The position numbers and the translations under genes were made by a program. This document shows, piece by piece, positions 13,942 to 15,775 of a stretch of DNA of 15,775 nucleotides. The notes beneath the pieces are model-generated. The model searched no databases. It was not told the origin of the DNA and was given only the letters and a program-made list of their open reading frames with translations. Source of the stretch: JBOGED01 sp050743625 (GTDB taxonomy: Bacteria; Actinomycetota; Nitriliruptoria; Euzebyales; Egibacteraceae); contig JBOGED010000085.1 in NCBI GenBank assembly GCA_050743625.1, positions 1-15,775 on the forward strand. The letters run 5' to 3'. The number at the start of each line of letters is the position of its first letter. The first letter of the stretch is position 1.

Positions 13942-15620
13942 CGCTCTCAGGACAGGAGATCCAACGCAACCTCATGGTCTTGCGAGGGCGCTGGGCGGGC
14001 TATTCGGGCAGCGAGCGCGCCGAGGCGCAGACGTTCGTCAACGAGCTGTTCGCCTGTTACGGGACTGACCGGGTCGCCGCCGGGGTGCGGTTCGAGGGGA
14101 ACCAGCCGCGTCCCGACGGTGGCCACGGGTTCCTCGACGCGTCCTGGCCAGGCACGTGCTTGATCGAGATGAAGCGGCCCAGTGAGGCCTCCCGCCTCGA
14201 CGCGCACCGCCAGCAGGCGCTGAGCTACTGGGCGCACTCAGCCGACTTGGATGTCCCGGCGGTCAACTACGTGGTGTTGTGCGCGTTCGGCGCGTTCGAG
14301 GTGTGGCAGCCGGGGGGTTATCCCTTGCGCCCCCGCGCGGCTTTCGCCTTGGAAGAGCTGCCGGACCGGTACGACACGCTGCTGTTCCTCGCTGGCCGGG
14401 ACCCGCTGTTCGTCCAGGGCAACCGCCGCCTCACGACGGAGGCCGCTAAAACTACAGTAGAGCTGTACGACATGGTCCTTGCACGCCAGCCGGAGCCACC
14501 TCCCGTGCTCCAGGCGTTTGTCCTGCAGTTGGTGTGGTGCTTGTTCGCCTCAAGCCTCGGGGTACTCGACGGCTGGCCGATTCAGCGGATCGTCCGTGAC
14601 CTGCTCCGTGATCAGGGAGACGTGCGCTCCAGCGCTGCTGAGCTGGGTCACCTGTTCACCCTCCTTGCCGACGAGGAGCAGCACGGACGTGGCGGCATCT
14701 ACGCCGAGTCCATCTACGCAAACGGCGGGTTATTCGAAGAGCCAGCCCGTGTCCATCTGGTGCGTAAGGAGCTGGAGCTGTTGGAGCAGGTCGCCAGCTA
14801 CGACTGGGGCGAGGTTTCCCCGACGATCTTCGGCTCACTGCTCGAGGGGTTCCTTCCACGCGACCGGGCGGTCGCGGCCGGGGACGCTCGGACGCAGTTC
14901 GGTGTCCATTACACGCACGAGTCGGACATCATGAGCATCGTCGGCCCCACGATCGTGGCGCCGTGGAAGGCGCGGATCGAGGGCACTCAGACCGTCGGCC
15001 ACGCCATCGCCGTCCTGGAGGGTATGTGCCGGTTTCGCGTCCTCGATCCCGCGTGTGGGTCAGGGAACTTCCTGTTCGTCGCCTACCGTGAGCTGCGCGC
15101 ATTGGAGCAGCTGGCTCGCAAGCGCATCGGGGAGTTGGCAACCAGGACCGGGAACGCTGCTCCGGGCCCGGCATCGTTGCCGCAGTACCCGCTGACGAAC
15201 CTGTACGGCATCGAGATCGACCCGTTCGCCGTCCAAGTTGCCCGCCTGGTCCTGTGGATGGGGCACAAGCTGGCGGCCGACCAGCACGGAACACCGGAGC
15301 CGCCGCTGCCTCTCCCAAGCCTCGAAACCAACATCGTGAAGGACGACTCGTTGTACCGGGCCTGGCCCGAGGTCGATGCGATCATCGGCAACCCCCCGTT
15401 CAACGGCTCCCAACACCTGCGCCAGCACCTCGGCGACGATTACGTCCAGCGGCTGGAGCGCGCCTTCGGCTGCGGGATCCGCGACTACTGCGCCTACTTC
15501 TTCCGCCGCGCCGCCGACCATCTCGTGCCCGGCACCCGCGCCGGGCTGGTCGGCACGAACTCTGTGGCACAGGGCCGTGGACGGGAGGCCGCGCTCGACT
15601 ATGGGGCTGGGCATAAATAA
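13938..15620 (+). pseudogene. MmeI-like type IIL/IIG restriction enzyme-methyltransferase, 3' truncated
   Basis: MmeI-family enzymes join an N-terminal PD-(D/E)xK nuclease, a helical spacer, an N6-adenine methyltransferase and a target-recognition domain in about 900 or more residues, and cut a fixed distance from their site. Here 560 codons remain. The nuclease site is visible as FLDASWPGTCLIEMKRPS (Asp67, Glu77, Lys79). The methyltransferase shows motif I LDPACGSGNFLF (Asp370 on), YGIEIDPFAVQVAR, and motif IV IGNPPFNGSQ (Asn485-Phe488). After LVGTNSVAQGRGREAALDY, which matches the family closely, the sequence becomes unrelated at about 15602 and stops at 15618-15620, so the rest of the catalytic domain and all of the recognition domain are missing. 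The GTG at 13938 overlaps the preceding stop; an in-frame extension to 13785 only shadows the previous gene. Confidence 0.85.
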
Positions 15621-15775
15621 CGTTGCTGTTTCCGACCGCAACCGCCCACCCGCTCGCCTCGCGGCGTTCCCGGTGTGATGTGCCTGCTCGGGCGCATCCG
15701 CCCGTAATCGCACACCCGCCCTGCCAGGAGTGTGTTGTGTGCGGGATATCGGCGGAATACAGGCTGTTGTTGAAT
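15602..15775. mobile_element. Probable end of an inserted element or rearrangement junction
   Basis: From about 15602 (GGGGCTGGGCATAAATAACG) the sequence has no relation to the methyltransferase frame. It contains a hairpin CGGGCG-CATC-CGCCCG (15689-15704) bordered by GTGTGAT and ATCGCACAC, which partly pair, and then GTGTGCGGGATATCGGCG (15737-15754). An insertion sequence end is the likeliest explanation; one open frame at the very end reads CQECVVCGISAEYR with a CxxCxxC spacing, too short to identify. The family and the other end lie outside the window. Confidence 0.4.

Noticed and set aside
15673..15704. GTGTG-type 5' end of a group II intron
   Set aside because: The GTGTGAT start and hairpin are only vaguely similar to intron 5' ends, and the break in the methyltransferase frame occurs about 70 bp earlier, at 15602.
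1..15775. CRISPR array, tRNA or rRNA genes
   Set aside because: No regularly spaced repeats, no cloverleaf-like segments with a CCA-type end and no rRNA-like conserved stretches were seen in any intergenic region.

Overview
The window comes from a high-GC bacterium, most likely an actinomycete-type (Actinomycetota) chromosome. The reasons are strong G/C preference at third codon positions, GTG starts, and the arrangement of heme A synthesis genes (ctaA-ctaB, minus strand) divergent from transketolase and transaldolase (plus strand), which is typical of that phylum. I cannot name a genus.

Layout, left to right. (1) Positions 1-1125 hold the 3' part of a dead histidine/aromatic ammonia-lyase gene. 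It has at least five reading-frame changes and has lost the segment that builds the catalytic MIO group. (2) 1033-2819 holds a minus-strand alpha/beta hydrolase, then a plus-strand YdcF/SanA-like membrane-anchored protein followed by a small Trp/Cys-containing conserved-type protein. (3) 2859-4638 is an iron/oxidative-stress block: a Fur/PerR-type regulator (minus) diverges from an apparent three-gene operon of a DPS-like ferritin, a roughly 70-codon ORF cut by an in-frame TGA, and a Rieske [2Fe-2S] protein. A dyad and a good promoter lie in the shared intergenic region. (4) 4639-6650 is an island of different composition. A flavin amine oxidase gene uses TTA/AAA/ATA-type codons, has an AT-rich promoter, and is flanked by two related long palindromes that both begin GTGTGCTGGAT. 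(5) 6653-8250 is decayed DNA: a DUF4239-like membrane protein gene that appears split by about 330 bp of palindrome-rich sequence and then frameshifted twice. (6) 8252-13460 is well-preserved core metabolism: ctaB and ctaA (overlapping ATGA, heme O then heme A for cytochrome oxidase), then tkt and tal of the non-oxidative pentose phosphate pathway. (7) 13528-15620 holds a small all-helical protein built of two tandem repeats, overlapping by 4 nt the start of an MmeI-like (type IIL/IIG) restriction-methyltransferase. Its reading frame breaks off after the NPPF motif, at about 15602, where unrelated sequence begins (probably the end of a mobile element that continues beyond the window).

Intact genes alternate with broken ones (ammonia-lyase, small TGA-containing ORF, DUF4239 protein, MmeI-like enzyme). 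The intact long ORFs next to them argue against general sequencing error, but individual indels could still be assembly errors. The most interesting items are the regulator/ferritin/Rieske module, the palindrome family around the amine-oxidase island with a related motif again at 15737, and the tandem-repeat protein paired with the restriction enzyme.
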